Source: Acanthochlamys bracteata
Lineage: Eukaryota > Streptophyta > Magnoliopsida > Pandanales > Velloziaceae
Direction of reading: 5' to 3'
Length of the DNA: 64,000 nt
Assembly: GCA_019914995.1 (NCBI GenBank)
Contig: CM034132.1
Location: forward strand, 2,916,501 to 2,980,500
A model generated the notes under the pieces. The model searched no databases, was not told where the DNA came from, and worked only from the letters and a program-made list of their open reading frames with translations. Position numbers and translations under genes: made by a program. Numbering within the stretch: the stretch's first letter is position 1; each line of letters opens with the position of its first letter. This document shows positions 13,013-26,485 of the stretch, piece after piece.

Positions 13013-14164
13013 ATGGAGAGTAGCAGTAAGATCAAGCTGAAAGATCGACTAGCTAAAGTTTTCCGACGATCATCGTTGCTACGTGCGACCTGCTCACCGA
13101 GCTCTACTCCTCTCAACAATGGTACTAGTGGTAACAAACTTGGTAACGAGATTGTCAAGGAACCCCAGTTCTTCCCTAGTAGTCGCCGGTACCTTCTTCA
13201 TGACCACCTCGATCGATCACTTTCTTTTCCGATTATCTCTGATGACAATAATAGCCTGTACAAAAACGCTAATCAAGCTGCTGCTCGGCGTCTTTCTCTT
13301 GATCGGGGTGGCTGTCGTTCGTCTCGTTACTCATATGTGAAGAAAGGTAGCGATAACGACACAAAGGTTAAGAAGAACAAGAAGAAAGAGAAGAAGGGGA
13401 AAGACAACGTGCTCGACGGAAGAAGTTATCCACCGGCTTCTCCTTCTTCTCGGTCGAAGAGTTGCTATGACGATTACTACTGCTGCTTCAATGATGTAGT
13501 CAAGGAGAAGAACGATAGCAGCCGTAGTTTTAAGTGTCCGGTCAGGAATGACGGAATCAAGGTTAAAAAGAAGCTTATCTCGAATCCATACGGTTTTACA
13601 AGCTCTTCTGATTCAATGACCGACGGTGACGACGAGTTCGGGTTTTTCAGCAGTGAAGAGAAAGAAGCTGCCGATACAGAAACGCTCCTCTCCTCAAAAA
13701 GCTTTTCATCTGATTCCTCTGAGTTCTATCAACTGCCATTGTCTAAGAAAAACAAGAGCAGATCAAAGAAGGACAAGAAGAAGCAACAACAAGAACAGAC
13801 TTCTTATTCTCACCGGCAGGCGAGAATAAGAAGTTCAAGAGACGGATTTCAGCCGGTGGTTTCTGTCGAAAAGAAGAAAAGGAGTACTAGTGTCAAGAGC
13901 AAGGGAAAGAGTACTACTGCTGCAGTTGTTCATGGAAAAGAAAAGGAGAAGATGGAGAGAGGTTTTCCGGTGGTAAAGCAAACGACCGACCCGTATTCGG
14001 ATTTCCGGAACTCAATGGTGGAGATGATCGTGGAAAGGCAGATGTTCTCCGCCGACCAGCTCGAAAAACTTCTACACTGCTACATCTCACTAAACTCCAC
14101 ACGCCACCACCCTGCTATCTTACAAGCTTTCTCTGATATCTGTGATGTTCTGTTTGCTTACTGA
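13013..14164 (+). CDS. OFP: OVATE family protein (class I OFP, OFP7/8-like)
   Basis: An intronless gene encoding 383 residues, a plant-specific transcriptional repressor type that acts with TALE homeodomain and growth-regulating factors to shape organs. The OVATE domain occupies the C-terminus, residues 326-383. It begins DPYSDFRNSMVEMIVERQ and ends with a conserved ICDVLFAY tail. The basic N-terminus KIKLKDRLAKVFRRS matches the DNA-binding or nuclear segment seen in OFP6/7/8-like members. The middle is low-complexity: rich in serine and in lysine runs, with acidic stretches. The ATG at 13013 was chosen over upstream in-frame TTG because it lies 69 bases after a TATA box and begins MESSSKIKLKD. 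The lack of introns is normal for this family. Assignment to a specific ortholog is uncertain. Confidence 0.93.
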   Translation: MESSSKIKLKDRLAKVFRRSSLLRATCSPSSTPLNNGTSGNKLGNEIVKEPQFFPSSRRYLLHDHLDRSLSFPIISDDNNSLYKNANQAAARRLSLDRGGCRSSRYSYVKKGSDNDTKVKKNKKKEKKGKDNVLDGRSYPPASPSSRSKSCYDDYYCCFNDVVKEKNDSSRSFKCPVRNDGIKVKKKLISNPYGFTSSSDSMTDGDDEFGFFSSEEKEAADTETLLSSKSFSSDSSEFYQLPLSKKNKSRSKKDKKKQQQEQTSYSHRQARIRSSRDGFQPVVSVEKKKRSTSVKSKGKSTTAAVVHGKEKEKMERGFPVVKQTTDPYSDFRNSMVEMIVERQMFSADQLEKLLHCYISLNSTRHHPAILQAFSDICDVLFAY

Positions 14165-14539
14165 TTTGAATTAGTTACCTAAAAAGCTTCTGAAGCCTTG
14201 TTTGATCAGGTTTTAATTATGTAGTTAGATTAACCAATCAAGTGTTTATCTTCTTGCTTTCTTCTGGAAAGCTTTATAGTTAATTTCATTGCTATATATT
14301 ATGTTGAGAATATCAGTTGAAGTTCTATAGTTGTTCTTGTTTTCGGTAGTCTGACAAAGTTCAAAGAGTAAAAAGAGAAAGTTTAGTTTTCTACTGTTAT
14401 TCTTGTGAAAATTTTCTACATCGAATGAAAACAATTACCCTTTTGTGTTTTCTGAAGTTGGAATTAGGTAGAAAGTACAAACAACTTAGAATTAGGTAGT
14501 TACATGACAACTTAGAATACGGCTTATTGTTAAAGTAAG

Positions 14540-14755
14540 TATGCATTTGGTAGTTACATGACAAAAGTAACTTTTTTATTTTTTTTATTTTATATTTTTA
14601 ATATATATTTTATAAATATTTTAAAATTTTATTTAAAAAAATTTAAATAGTATAAAAAATTTTTACGTAATAAAATTATTTTATTATATATTTTTATTAT
14701 TTTTTATTTTAAAAAAAATTTATTTTATAATCAATCCCTAATACACCTAAGTACC
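14540..14755. repeat. AT-rich repeat copy, subfamily shared with 21055 and 33605
   Basis: The interior closely matches the copies at 21055-21275 and 33605-33855: tttaatatatattttataaa, then ttatttaaa, a gtataaaaaa block and a ttattatatatttttattat block in the same order. The left edge is gcatttggtagttac. Three collinear copies make this a real dispersed family rather than random AT-richness. Confidence 0.5.
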
Positions 14756-15104
14756 TCAAATCATCGGAACAATTCTTTCTTCACCTTATTGTTTCTTAAC
14801 TTACTGCAAATTCTTCCAAATTCAAATTGCTAATCGATTCACAGATTCAAATAAATAACAAAGTTTTATTATTTTTTTGGCATAAGGTCGAAATAACAAT
14901 TTTTATTTAGTGCAGCTTCTCTCCTCTCTTCCTAAAAGAAAAAATTATTCTTTTACTCCTAATAAGTAACAATATTGGTGATTCTCTCCTTGCTTCTTAT
15001 AAGCTACTATATGGTTGGTAGCTTGAATAAGGAAAACACTCGCCTACGGATAGCGGAACGGTTAAACTAGAAGCTGTGTCCAGCTTATCCTATTTTTGCG
15101 AGTC

Positions 15105-15305
15105 TTTGGCAGTGTTTATTATTATTTTTCATAATTTTTATTTTATTCTTAATAATTTTTTATAATATTTTAAAAATTTTAAATATTAAAATATAAATAA
15201 ATTATACTTTTAAAGTATATATATAAATTTATTGTTTATTTAAAAAATTTTAAATTTAAAAGATTTTATAATAAATATTTTATTTTAAGTACTCACAAAA
15301 CTTAG
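15105..15305. repeat. AT-rich MITE-like repeat copy
   Basis: Flanked by tttggcagtgtttattatta on the left and ttttaagtactcacaaaac on the right, with an A/T-run core. The edges are loosely complementary. Confidence 0.3.
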
Positions 15306-18300
15306 CGTGATTATATAAACGGTCCATATAAGAAGCTATCCGCCATTCTTTATTGCTGTACTAGAAAAGCAAAAGCTTGTTCATGAATATATTGTGTATG
15401 CAATGCACCATAAGTAGCTTCTGCTACTACTGTTCACACATCAAGCTTGCAGAGGTTACAGAAGGAATAAAACCCAAAACCAAAAGCAGCAATAGAGCTT
15501 CTGTAAGGAATGAAAGCAACCCTTGGTATGCTGGTTTATAGCTTCTAATCGCAGTATTCAATAATAAGCTTATTAATGCTCTACCCCCTCTTCACAGCAG
15601 CAATAAACGTTTTAACTTGGGCCTGTTTCACCTAGGAGAAAGAGAATTCCCTAGTTCTAAGGTCAGTAGTAGCTCTGCAATGCATGTAAAGAAAGACATT
15701 AATTTGCTGAAGCTGTGAATTGATCCGTTTCGTTAGACATCCCCATCATACTAGCGTTATTCCTGCAGCAATATTGATCAAGAACAAACTCTTCTAATTT
15801 ACTTCAATTTATTGTCTTGGTTCTTGAGCTCTCCTCTCGTCTGCTCTTCCTTTCTGTTTTCTGATTCTTTTATCAATACAGGAGGAACTGTTGCATTGTA
15901 AGAAACGTAGAGCTGTTTTTTTTTCGTTTCATGTTCTTCTTTTTGGCAGAATTTAGCAAATTTTAGTACGTGTTTTAAATAATCATAACTGGATTTCGTG
16001 AAAATAAAAAATAAAAAATAAATTTTTTTTAAAAATAAAGTGAAAAATTGAGTTCAGTATTTGTGTTTCAATAATTTATTAAAATGTATTAAAAATTAAA
16101 AAATATAATTATATTGAAAAATATGTAAATAAAAAAATTAAAATTAAAATTTCGTATGTGAAAGTTGAGTTCTGATTTTTTTTGTGTAATTAAAACATAC
16201 GAACTGTTCGAAATTCAAATTCTGATAAAACAAAGTGGAGTTACGGACGTTTAAAACACGCATTTATTGTGTATTTTTCTTCGGTATAGAGTAAAACGGT
16301 GCTATCCACTGGTGTTACAACCATAATCACCATTGGTATTTAACGCCTAATTAATACCTGATTATGGGTATTACGGATTGGGCTAAGCCTTGTTTAGGCC
16401 CATAACATAGTATCTTTCTTCTTTTGTTTTATTTATTTTTAAGCATAATTGATTGTGTAAGTACTATGGACGCTTTCATTTGGACGTACATTTTTCTGCA
16501 CATCTTTTCTAATATACGTAGGGATCCTGTGTTATATCTCCGAGTACTTAATATTGACAGTGAATTTAAAAAATATATTTATAAACATGACAGAAATTTG
16601 TTTACATGATATTTGTATTCAATACTTGAAGATGCAAATATCTGCCTAAATTTCTATTAAAATATTTAATCTCATATTGCTTATCTATAAATTTGATATA
16701 GCATTTATAAAGTTTGGATTCATTTCTCTTATAACCAATGAGTGTCAATAATTTTAGTTCAACATCATTTTATCAATAATTTTAAAATAATATTTATAAA
16801 ACTTAAGCTTATTTCTTGGATTGCCAATTGATTCAAACATAGACGACAAATTGTCACACTTCCATTATATAAATATCAAAATAATTTTTTTGAAAAATTA
16901 AATGTTCATGAAAAGTCAAGATATTTCAACAAAACATTGCTGTTGTGATGATGATGTTATAATGTGGATCTTAATGTGATTTGCACTAAAAATTATATTA
17001 CCAATAAGTACACTAAACATGAATCACATTCATCAACCAACTTAACAACTCCAACAAAAGATAAAACTAATATCCTTAAAATGATCGAGCTTTTTGTAGA
17101 CTTTTATTTATAATAAACTAAAAATAAGATCCACTTTTTAAATAAAATTTTGTCTTTCTTACACAATTCCAAATCAAATCAATATTTTTAATAAATAAAG
17201 AACAAAAGGATTACATATGAGCTTGTCACACCTTGTGGGCCTTGGATAAAACATATCTAGAACGGCCCAGTGGAAAGCATGCGGGCCTTTAGATTTTGCA
17301 CCAAAAGTCAAATGGTTGCCCTTTTTAATTGTTATATATAGATAAGATATAATAAATCAATAATACCACATAGACATAACAGTAATAATAATCTATCAAA
17401 TATTCAACATAATCATGCTTTAAAGTTGATTCTAGAGATAATTAGTTAAATGTGGAAGTACAAGTTCAAATTTCAGACAAGTTTTTTGCTTTTAAGGTTA
17501 ATGCTTGATTAAGTAAGGAATTAATAGTGTAAAAATCTTTGTTATTTATTGGAAATATTGGTACTTGAATTGAACACATCAATTGAGCACTACTTTAATG
17601 ATTAATTAAAAACTCAATAATGCTAGAAACCAAGAAATATTCTAATCTGCAAGCAGGCTACGAAAGCTAAAGAGAAATGTGTGGAACAAAGATCCTAGTT
17701 TGTTATTTATTTATTTTTTACAGAACAAAGAGATGTCATAATACTATGATAAAGAATTAACACAACAAAAAGGATTCTAAGCGGACATTCTGTATTGAGT
17801 TTGAAATATTTATTATTTAAAAAATAAGCACTTCGCATTTTAAAAATATTTTATAAAATATTTTTAAATTTAAAAAATATAACAAGTTATATATCGTAAA
17901 ATTTTTATATATATAATTTTTGTTATGTTTTTTGATAAAAAAAATCTAACTTATTTTTTAAACAATTTTTAAATATTTTTTAAATTTTGAATTACCTCAA
18001 TATACTAAAATTGAGATGTGGCATGGCATGCTTAGATTTTCTTTTCTTTTTTTTTTCCCCTCAAACGATAATATACCGGTCATGAACATTGGAAAGTCAT
18101 ATTTTTCATACAAACCTGAAAATAGTAACAACATCAATTTTGCTAAAATATTGTTTTGCATATTGAAATTTAAATTTCACAATCTAATCTATCTCTAAGC
18201 GTAATCATAATTATGCACCTTATCATTAGATATTAAAAAATTCAATCTCTACTATTAAATATTAAAAAATATAAGTTCAAAAATATATTGACAAAATTTT

Positions 18301-20109
18301 AGTTCAATTGGATCATAAAATAATATCTATTTGATTATTTTGATCAAGATGACATAAAAAATAAAATTCTAAAAAATAAATATTATTTTTTTGTTATTTT
18401 ATTAAATGATCAAATGGAGGTCTATTTTCATAGTTGATTGCTCTGAAATTTTATCAGTATATTTTTAATTAATATTATTTTATATTCATCTGTAGAAATT
18501 AAAATTTAAAATAATTCCAGCCATAAGTCGAAGATAGAATTTCCAAAAGTTCAACTAAAATGGTGCCCCTAACCTTATAAACGTATATTTATTATGTTGC
18601 TGGTTTATATAAATACTTTTATTCAATTTTATATAGAGTTTTTCATTTCCATACATAAAGATACTCAAATTTTTAGATATTTCTAAAATTTAAAAAATAA
18701 TAACTACCATCATACGACTTGAAATCATTTTCAGCATATTTGATTAGAGGCCATTTGATATGGTCAAAATTTTCCGATGGAATTTCAGGTGACTTTTCTT
18801 GCACTTCAAACTTCGCAGCAAATTAATACAACAACTGGTAATAATGTTTCCAAAATCAACCGTTCATGCTTTTTGTTTTGGAATAACTTTTATATGCTAT
18901 GTAGAGTTAAAACCAACTTTTTCACTGTAGAAACTTTTTTATGTTGGAAGATTTTGCTGATCATCATATTTGTTAGATGAGGAAATGTGGCACTCAATAA
19001 TTCTGTAATTATTTAGAGAACCTCATCAAAATAAAAAGCTAATTAATCAATTAAAGTTCTCTTGAAGTACCCCAACAACATGAAATCCCATAGGTTAACC
19101 TATCCCATCAAGCACCAAAAAAGCAAAGAACTAAATCAAGCCATATTTCCACAAAGGGGGAACATGTTTGGCTTAAATTTCTCTTTATTGAGAAAACCTA
19201 TTTACCTTGTTTCATTTTATAGTCGTTCTTTTATAGTTTTATTTTGATTATTATCGAAGTGCTGAAGCCAGGCATTAAATCACTAACCCAAAATAAATAA
19301 TTTTTTCCCTTTAAAAATATCAATTTGAGGGCCAGAGCTGGTCATTGCTGACTATATTATGTAGGTAGATTCAACCATTTGAGACATCAAATTAATCTCT
19401 AATGATATTTTTAAATGCATGCAAATCATTGGTTTTCTGAAAAGCTCCTTTGGAAAAAAGCTGAAATCAAACCTTAATCTATTCGATTGTGTTGGTAATG
19501 ATTATAACTGAGATTTATAACAAAAACATATAGGATTATTATTTCAATTAACAAGGTTAACACATGTAGTGATGAGTGTTGGATGATCTCATAATGAAGA
19601 AGCTTATCTTGTTAGGCGTTCTTTTTTGAAGCATGATTATAAGTGATATAGTTTTTTGAGTTGTGATAGTGAAAATGAAACATACTAAAATAGGGAATAT
19701 TTATCTGCCATATAAATTCACTTTTATTATAAAAAAATTACTTTCAACTCACTTTTAAAATAAAATAAATATAAAAATTTAAACCTAATTTTATATCATA
19801 TGCTTTTCTAATTAAGCTTCCTTCATTAGTTCCACCAAAGGCAAACAACTACTGCTTGTTTTGCTGCTAAGTAAAGACTTAAGAATACTTAATCATGGGG
19901 GTTATCTCTTTTAATTTAAAATATGATTAAGGTTATGATCAATAGATTCTCTTGACTATATATACATGTATTCAAGTTAAATTAATAGAAGCCTTTAATT
20001 AATTGTTTGTGCAGTAATTGATTATTCTCTTGCTCTTTCCCTTTTAGCAAATTAAGTTACTATATTACTAATCAAGTCAAACTTGTGAACTTGTTTAAAG
20101 TGATTACAT

Positions 20110-20345
20110 ACTTTGTGGCGTTTAGAAATACTTATAAAAATATATTTTTATTATATTTTAAAAAAAGAATTTTATTTTTTAATTAAAAAATTAAATAATA
20201 ATAAGATCATACGACTTAGAATTTTTCTATACTTTCTAAATTTTAAATAAATTCTATAAAATATTATAAAAAATTATTAGAAAATATAAATTAGAAAAAT
20301 AAAAAAGTATTTTTCAGAATGCACTCTCAAACGGACTTTCACTAT
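20110..20345. repeat. AT-rich MITE-like repeat copy
   Basis: Left edge gtggcgtttagaaatactta, right edge gaatgcactctcaaacggac. The core is A/T runs. The layout is the same as at 11030 and 11835. Confidence 0.35.
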
Positions 20346-20369
20346 TAGATTGAAAGAAGTAACTCTTGG

Positions 20370-20600
20370 TTTAGGGCTTATTTATGAACACACTCTTTTT
20401 CAAACTTAATTTAATATAAAATAACTAAATAATTTAAAATAAATTTTTTATTAAAAATTTATTTTTTAAAATTTAATCTTAAAATTCACTTCTAATACAA
20501 AATAACTATAAACTTATTTTTTATTAAATATTTTAATTTTTAATATTTTTAAACTAACTCGTAAAAAAATAAGTTTATTTCAAACTAAATATGCCCTAAA
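20370..20600. repeat. MITE-like element with 15-bp terminal inverted repeats
   Basis: The left end tttagggcttattta (20370-20384) matches the reverse complement of the right end taaatatgccctaaa (20586-20600) at 14 of 15 positions. The element is 231 bp with an AT-rich interior. The target duplication is unclear. Edge sequence similar to this also appears near 54790. Confidence 0.55.
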
Positions 20601-21054
20601 TAATCATTTGTTATTTTTATATATGTTAACTCTTTTAATAAAATTGTTTTATATAATATTAATTGAAGTATTTTACTAACTAATTTATTGGAGAAAGATC
20701 AACAGATCATTCCAATAGCACTAAACTTGCTTAAATATGTTTTTCAAGCATATGAAAAATTTGCTACTAAAACAACAAATGCATTAAACTTGCTTAAAAT
20801 ATTATTAAAAAAACAATACTTTTCCCCATTACATCTAGTGCTATTTGGATGTTAATTACTTGTTAATTTTTCTTCACTTTTTTAGTAAAGTAATAACGAG
20901 TTCATTTAGCTTTTTTTCTTTGGTTCTTGATTACAAAACACTAGATATATATTACTAAAACATGAGTTCGTGTACGGTTTGGAGTTTTACAATCTAAGAC
21001 AATAGTGGAGTGGGATTTCTTGTGACGAAGAAAGAGCGCTAGTAGTGTATACTA

Positions 21055-21275
21055 AAGCTACTTTTTAATTTTTTTAATTTTATATTTTTTAATATATATT
21101 TTATAAATATTTAAAAATTTTATTTAAAAATTTAAATAGTATAAAAAAATTTTACATAATAAAATATTTTTATTATATATTTTTATTATTTTTTAAAAAT
21201 AAAAAAATAAGTTTTTCACAAAGAATAAAAATATTTTTTATTTTAAAAAAAAATTATTTTATAAGCAATTCAAAC
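21055..21275. repeat. AT-rich repeat copy, subfamily shared with 14540 and 33605
   Basis: Collinear with 14540-14755 through the tttaatatatattttataaa and gtataaaaaa blocks. It then carries an extra segment (ttcacaaagaataaaaat) absent from the 14540 copy. The left edge is ctaaagctactttttaa. Confidence 0.5.
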
Positions 21276-21949
21276 GAAGGCGGCAAGTGGATTACAAATA
21301 TTTTTGTGTCTACTTTAGACGAAAGTGCGAAGGTAATCATAGTGAAGGATTCCTGCGAAAAAGTTTTCTTTATATCTTAGCTTAAGCTAAGATAAAAAGG
21401 CCATCCAATACACTTGTACGAATAGATAAGCTGCTCTTTGGAATAAGGGCTTTTATTAATTGTCTCAATTCACTTTTTCTTTATTAAGATTTTCATTCAA
21501 ATTTATTTTCTATGTTTCAATTTACTCTAAAATTTATTTCCAATTCATGTTTTACTGAATTTAGTTCTACTAACCTCTATTTCAAATTTTATTTCCTATA
21601 AATTAAAACATGCATTTAACATATATTATACCTATACATAGTTGGTGCTTTAATTCTGTATATTTAAGATTTTGATTATTAGTGCCAATTCAAACTTGAA
21701 TCTTTTTAAGTCAGTATCAATGTATCTAACATAAACTAGTACTAAATTAGTAAGTATATGGTATAAATGAAAATTTCAGCAAAAAATATTTGAAATAGTT
21801 ATTATTCAAATAAAATAAAATCACCATAAAATTATTATTTATTTAAGTAAAAATATTCGTTGGATATATAAGTTAGAGCTCATCAGATTAAGTGCATATT
21901 TGACGTTACTTATCAAAGTGCTTCTTCATCTTTATGTCATTTCTGCTTT

Positions 21950-22606
21950 TCAAGATCATTTTGCGAGCATAGTTTGTAGAACCAAATCGGACGTCGATTC
22001 AGAATGTTATTTGGGTCGAGAGCTCGCGGGTTGATCCAGACGGTCAACAAACGGTCAACAGATCGACTGTCGGATTAATACAGTGAGTGCGTCATTTTCT
22101 GAAAAAAGTATTTGATATAGCAACACGCAACATCGTTAATGAACGAGTAACAGTAAAATGTATCAACATTAGTGTGATATAGAAGATTAGTGTTGGCAAA
22201 GATAGCAAGAAAGAATACAACTGCGATAGGTGAAAATTTGATCGCGATTGAGAAAACGAACGGGTCACGGTGGAGTAACCTTATTTTTGGAGAACATAAA
22301 TTTCGGCGGCGAAGGTGAAGTACTACAGAGCTACGAGAAGACTAAGGTAATTGAACCTAGTAATGGCGAACTTATTAAGCATAGCGAGAAGGCTTGAATA
22401 AAGAGCATAATCAGCAGTAAGACTGTTTGTAGGTAGAACTATTGTGTCGTAAAATATGGCACCTCCATTGCCGGAATGATCCAAGCTTTTAGAGATTGAA
22501 ATGTCTATCTAATAGTTAAAAAGAAGAGAAAATGAAAAACGAGAATGAGATCTTGAGAAGATATCAGTGGGAGCGGCACAAACAATAAATGAATACCGGA
22601 AAGCAA
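21950..22606. other. Unclassified, less AT-rich block
   Basis: This block is visibly less AT-rich than its surroundings and has no long open frame. It contains short words such as ggtcaacaaacggtcaacag. It ends where the inverted-ended element at 22607 begins and may continue after it (23113-23640). It could be a worn retrotransposon fragment, but no domain or primer-binding site was recognised. Confidence 0.3.
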
Positions 22607-23112
22607 GGTTGTCAAAATCAAAATATTACGTAAGATCATTTTTTTTAAATAGAATTTTAAAATCGAAATTTAAAATAAAATCGTAAAGTATTACATATCT
22701 ATAATTTTTAAATAATTTTTTTAATACTATTAAAATTTTTTATAAAAAAAATTTATAATACTTTTTTATAAAAAAAGTTAGCACATTTTATAAAAAAAAT
22801 TTAAAATTCTTTTAAATTAAAAAAAACATTCTAAAATTTTTCAAAAATTATATTTTTTTAGAAAATCTTCTTAAATTTTATAGAAAACTTACTAAATTTT
22901 TACAAAAATTCTTTCAAATTTAGTTAATTATAAAATTTTCTTTAAAAGTAAAATCGTATAAAATTGTAAAAAGATTACGATCTTACCGATTTTAAAATTT
23001 AAATCAGGATCCGGGTAAAATTTTATTCAAAAAAGATTTTACTTGAAATCAGGATCGTTTTGATGAAGTAAAATCGTAAGATTTTAAAACTTAAATCGGA
23101 ATTTTGATAACC
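22607..23112. mobile_element. Non-autonomous element with GGTTNTCAAAAT ends
   Basis: The left end ggttgtcaaaatc and the reverse complement of the right end ggttatcaaaatt match over about 11 of 13 bases. The edges also carry scattered complementary words (taagatc... and ...gtaagatttta). The 506-bp interior is AT-rich and non-coding. I saw no clean target duplication, so the superfamily is open; hAT is a guess from end style. Confidence 0.45.
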
Positions 23113-23639
23113 ATACTAGAGGGGGTAAAGTGAGAATTGAGTTTAGCAAGGAGGGTGTTTATAAATGGTTGTAAAGTTAACAATTAGTCCTGAAAAACTC
23201 ATTCATGTAATAGTAGAAAATTGTGGCGAGAGACTTAGGTCGAACTCAAGCCATTATCTGGACATCGGTAGCTGACAGCATGAGAAATCCAAGCTTCAAC
23301 ATATCCTTCATCAGCTTGTGGTCCGAACAAGACAGAAGACGCCATTACTTTACCTTTAGCTTTCTGGCCCTTCTTGTCCTGCATTCTATAACACTATGGT
23401 GCGAGCGTTTGTCAAGTGGGGCAGGAATCTCGCTGAGTTCGAACACAACCTTTTTGATGAATTTGCTGAGACAGAACCTATTACTTTTATAAAAATCTTT
23501 TTGGATAGACCCGTTTGATCAGATCAATTGCATAGGCAAATTATTTGCGCTCAGATTGATTTAGACTCCAGATCGATAATTTTCGGATAGATTTAAGCGG
23601 GCCGATTCGGATCTACCGACTATGTTTAAGAGTGATGAA

Positions 23640-24065
23640 ATAAAAACTTTTTTTTCGAAAGAATGCTTATTTTGTGGTTTTACAAGAAAACGAAATTAGA
23701 TTTTTAAAAAAAAATTGTATAATACAAAAATTTTATAATTTACAACATTATCTGTACTTTTCAATCTTCTTAAGATATTGATAGAAATAGTAGAAAATTT
23801 ACTGGAAAATTAAAAACTAAAATAAAATGGTAAAATAAAATAAAAAACATTGCCAAGCCATCTTTTTGTCTTCAAATAGACGTTGTACATATTCTTAATT
23901 TTTTTAAAAAAAATTATAAATATAGATAAACTATATGTAATTTTCACTGAAATTTTATTTTTTTAAATAAAAAAGAAAAAAATTCATTTAAAAAAAATAA
24001 ATAAAGTTTTTACAAGAATCTCTTTATTTTAAAGGATTCTAAAGGACTCCTAATTTTGTTTCGGA
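23640..24065. repeat. AT-rich repeat cluster
   Basis: A/T-run sequence of the same kind as other copies, probably two adjacent ones. The second starts near 23870 and runs to ctaattttgtttcgg. No coding content. Boundaries are approximate. Confidence 0.3.
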
Positions 24066-26276
24066 AATAATTAATGAAGTTGAGGTATTTCCAAGTTAAT
24101 GATGGGTTGATGAGTGAAAGTGATGGTCAGCTTTGAAGCATGCTTATGATCTCGTTGCTGCTGTTGTTTTGTTGTTGTTGTTTTTTTTTGTTTCTGTTTT
24201 GTTTGTGAATGTTTTAAGTTTATTAGTTGTGGCGATCTCCCATAGGTTGGGGATGGATCTAAACACGGTAGCCTTAAGAATCGCTTTTTTTAATTGCCCA
24301 CCACCCTCACAATAACTTTTGGTCCGTCTCTTTAATTTCCTTCTTCCCTCAATCTTTGTTTACTTTTTCCTTTTTGAAAGTTCCCATTCACAGACATTAA
24401 TATCCAAAATTCCAAATTCCCTCGCGTGCGAAACGGCGCAATCAATGGCACCCAACAAACGAACGCAATATTGCAATTCAAAAAATTTGACCGCCTTCAA
24501 TAGATGCTCATCCTATTACACACTATATTGTTGTTAAATTTCCTAATGATCACACCAGCTTCAAACAATTAATTGCATGCATGATTTGAACTAACTCCAC
24601 TCGAACAAGATAAGAATCTCCCCAAACTCATAAACAAACGCTTCAAAAACTTTACGCACTATTAAATGTCTTTTATGTTCATGGATATACATAAAATAGT
24701 GAAGAACGTATTGGTAAGATTATCATTATACCCGATCAACGAACCTGGACCGCTATGTGCTATTGAGTCAACTGGACGAAATAATAAAGTTGTCTACTTT
24801 AATTCGTTCCTAACAGTAACCACTTATCACAGGTGATCATTTTCATATGTATATACAAGATCTACAGTAACATTTATATTATATAATCTAAGTTCATTTC
24901 TTATATATATATATATATACAGCAAACATATATATACAGGTATCCACGTATATGACAAGAACATGAATATATTTCTTGTTTCATATAGCGGAGCAAACTA
25001 ATAAATTGAGCATAGAGGGAAACAGGCAGAACTAGGGAAGAACACAAAGGGAGAGGGATCTCCAATCTGTGGTACGTTGTTGCATGGAAATTAAACCATG
25101 TACACGTTATTGCTGAGGAACTAATAGAGTGTGCTGAACTATTGTTTGATCTGATTTGAGCTTCAACTAATTTATCTTTTCCTTTTCTAGAATTTGTGTG
25201 ATAAACTTATTGTTTTTATCTGACATTTTGTTGTCGTAATTCTATATATGCAGCGGGCAGGAAATAATGGACATGCTGTTTATACCAATTCAGCACTCTT
25301 ATTTTCAGCCGTCCGATCAACAGATTAGATTGTTACGATTCATTTCGTTTTTTTAAATAACATGTTGCTCTCCAATAATTTGCGAGCGTTTGTCGTACGA
25401 TTAGAAATATAAGCACACGGTAGTATTTCCCGTGTGATTCATCGAACTCTATCACCTCCTAATTAATAATCAAGAAATGTCAATCTAGTTCTTAACATAG
25501 AACTTTTTAGATGCATATTTGGAAGCACTTTTTATTTTTTCTTTCATATTTTTAAATAATTTTTTAAAGATATTTTTATATTTTTTAATTTAAAAAATAT
25601 AAAAAAATCATGTCGTAAATTTTTTTTAATTACGCCTGCTGCTTCTTGAATCTTGACTTTTGATCCTAACGTTTTGCCGTTGGTTGGTGACGGATCGGAT
25701 AGTGTTTTCAGTGTTTAGCTCCTTTGGGGCTGTCCTAGAGTTAAATATCGTATTAGGCTTTTTAGGTAAATTTTAATTGATTGAAAATAAGTTTTTCAGA
25801 ATTTGAATTTAGTGAAATTAAGTTTGGTGGATAAAAAAAGAAGTAAGTTCCATGAGTTTTGAATAAATTAAATAATAAATAGTGAATTCAAATACAAAAT
25901 CTGACAAAAATTAAATTTTATGTATAATTAAAACATTACTTCTTAAAATGTAGTAATGTAGTGCTTATTAAAGCAGCTTTAGCACCTCCTTTGTATGTGG
26001 TATGTTGTTGTCTGAGATTGTTTTCGACATGAATCCTTCGAATACCTCTGAAGTTATTTGTGCTGTAGTTTTCTCTCTCTCTTTTTCTTATTTCTAAGAA
26101 AGTCATTCAATAAGAAAAAATATTTCAATCTTTTACTCAATTTTTTCTAAGTTACTCACTTTATTTATATTTCTAAATAAACGCAATTAAATATTTATCC
26201 TTACCAGTTTATCTAAATAAACTTAAGTCATGTATATTCTCTTTTTTTCTCCTCTACTTCATTATTTTTTCTTTTC

Positions 26277-26485
26277 ATTACTATAAAAATGAATATCACT
26301 TCAACGTTATCAACTGAATCATGGATCGTTGGCAACTTTCGGAAATTAATTTATCGACCGTAAGTAAGTGGAACGTAGTCAATAAATTGATTCACGACCG
26401 ACTAAAAACTATTCAGTCGGTGTGCAAATTACCGATTAAAAATATAGTTTTCATCAGTCGGTGATCGTCTCATTTGTAATAACGT
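26277..26485. mobile_element. Decayed CACTA-like MITE
   Basis: The ends are a degraded version of the CACTA type: left attactataaaaatga, right catttgtaataacg. The interior carries several accgac/gtcggt words (ttcagtcggtg, catcagtcggtg), as in the better-preserved element at 31071-31285. The terminal CACTA bases are mutated and the target duplication is not clear. Confidence 0.45.

Noticed and set aside
23223-23492. 89-codon plus-strand frame
   Set aside because: No ATG at its start and no recognisable domain; it lies in the unclassified block.
24319-24537. Short frame with a signal-peptide-like start and cysteines, like a small secreted peptide
   Set aside because: It has no ATG start (begins at TTG), no recognised peptide family motif, and lies in AT-rich repeat territory.
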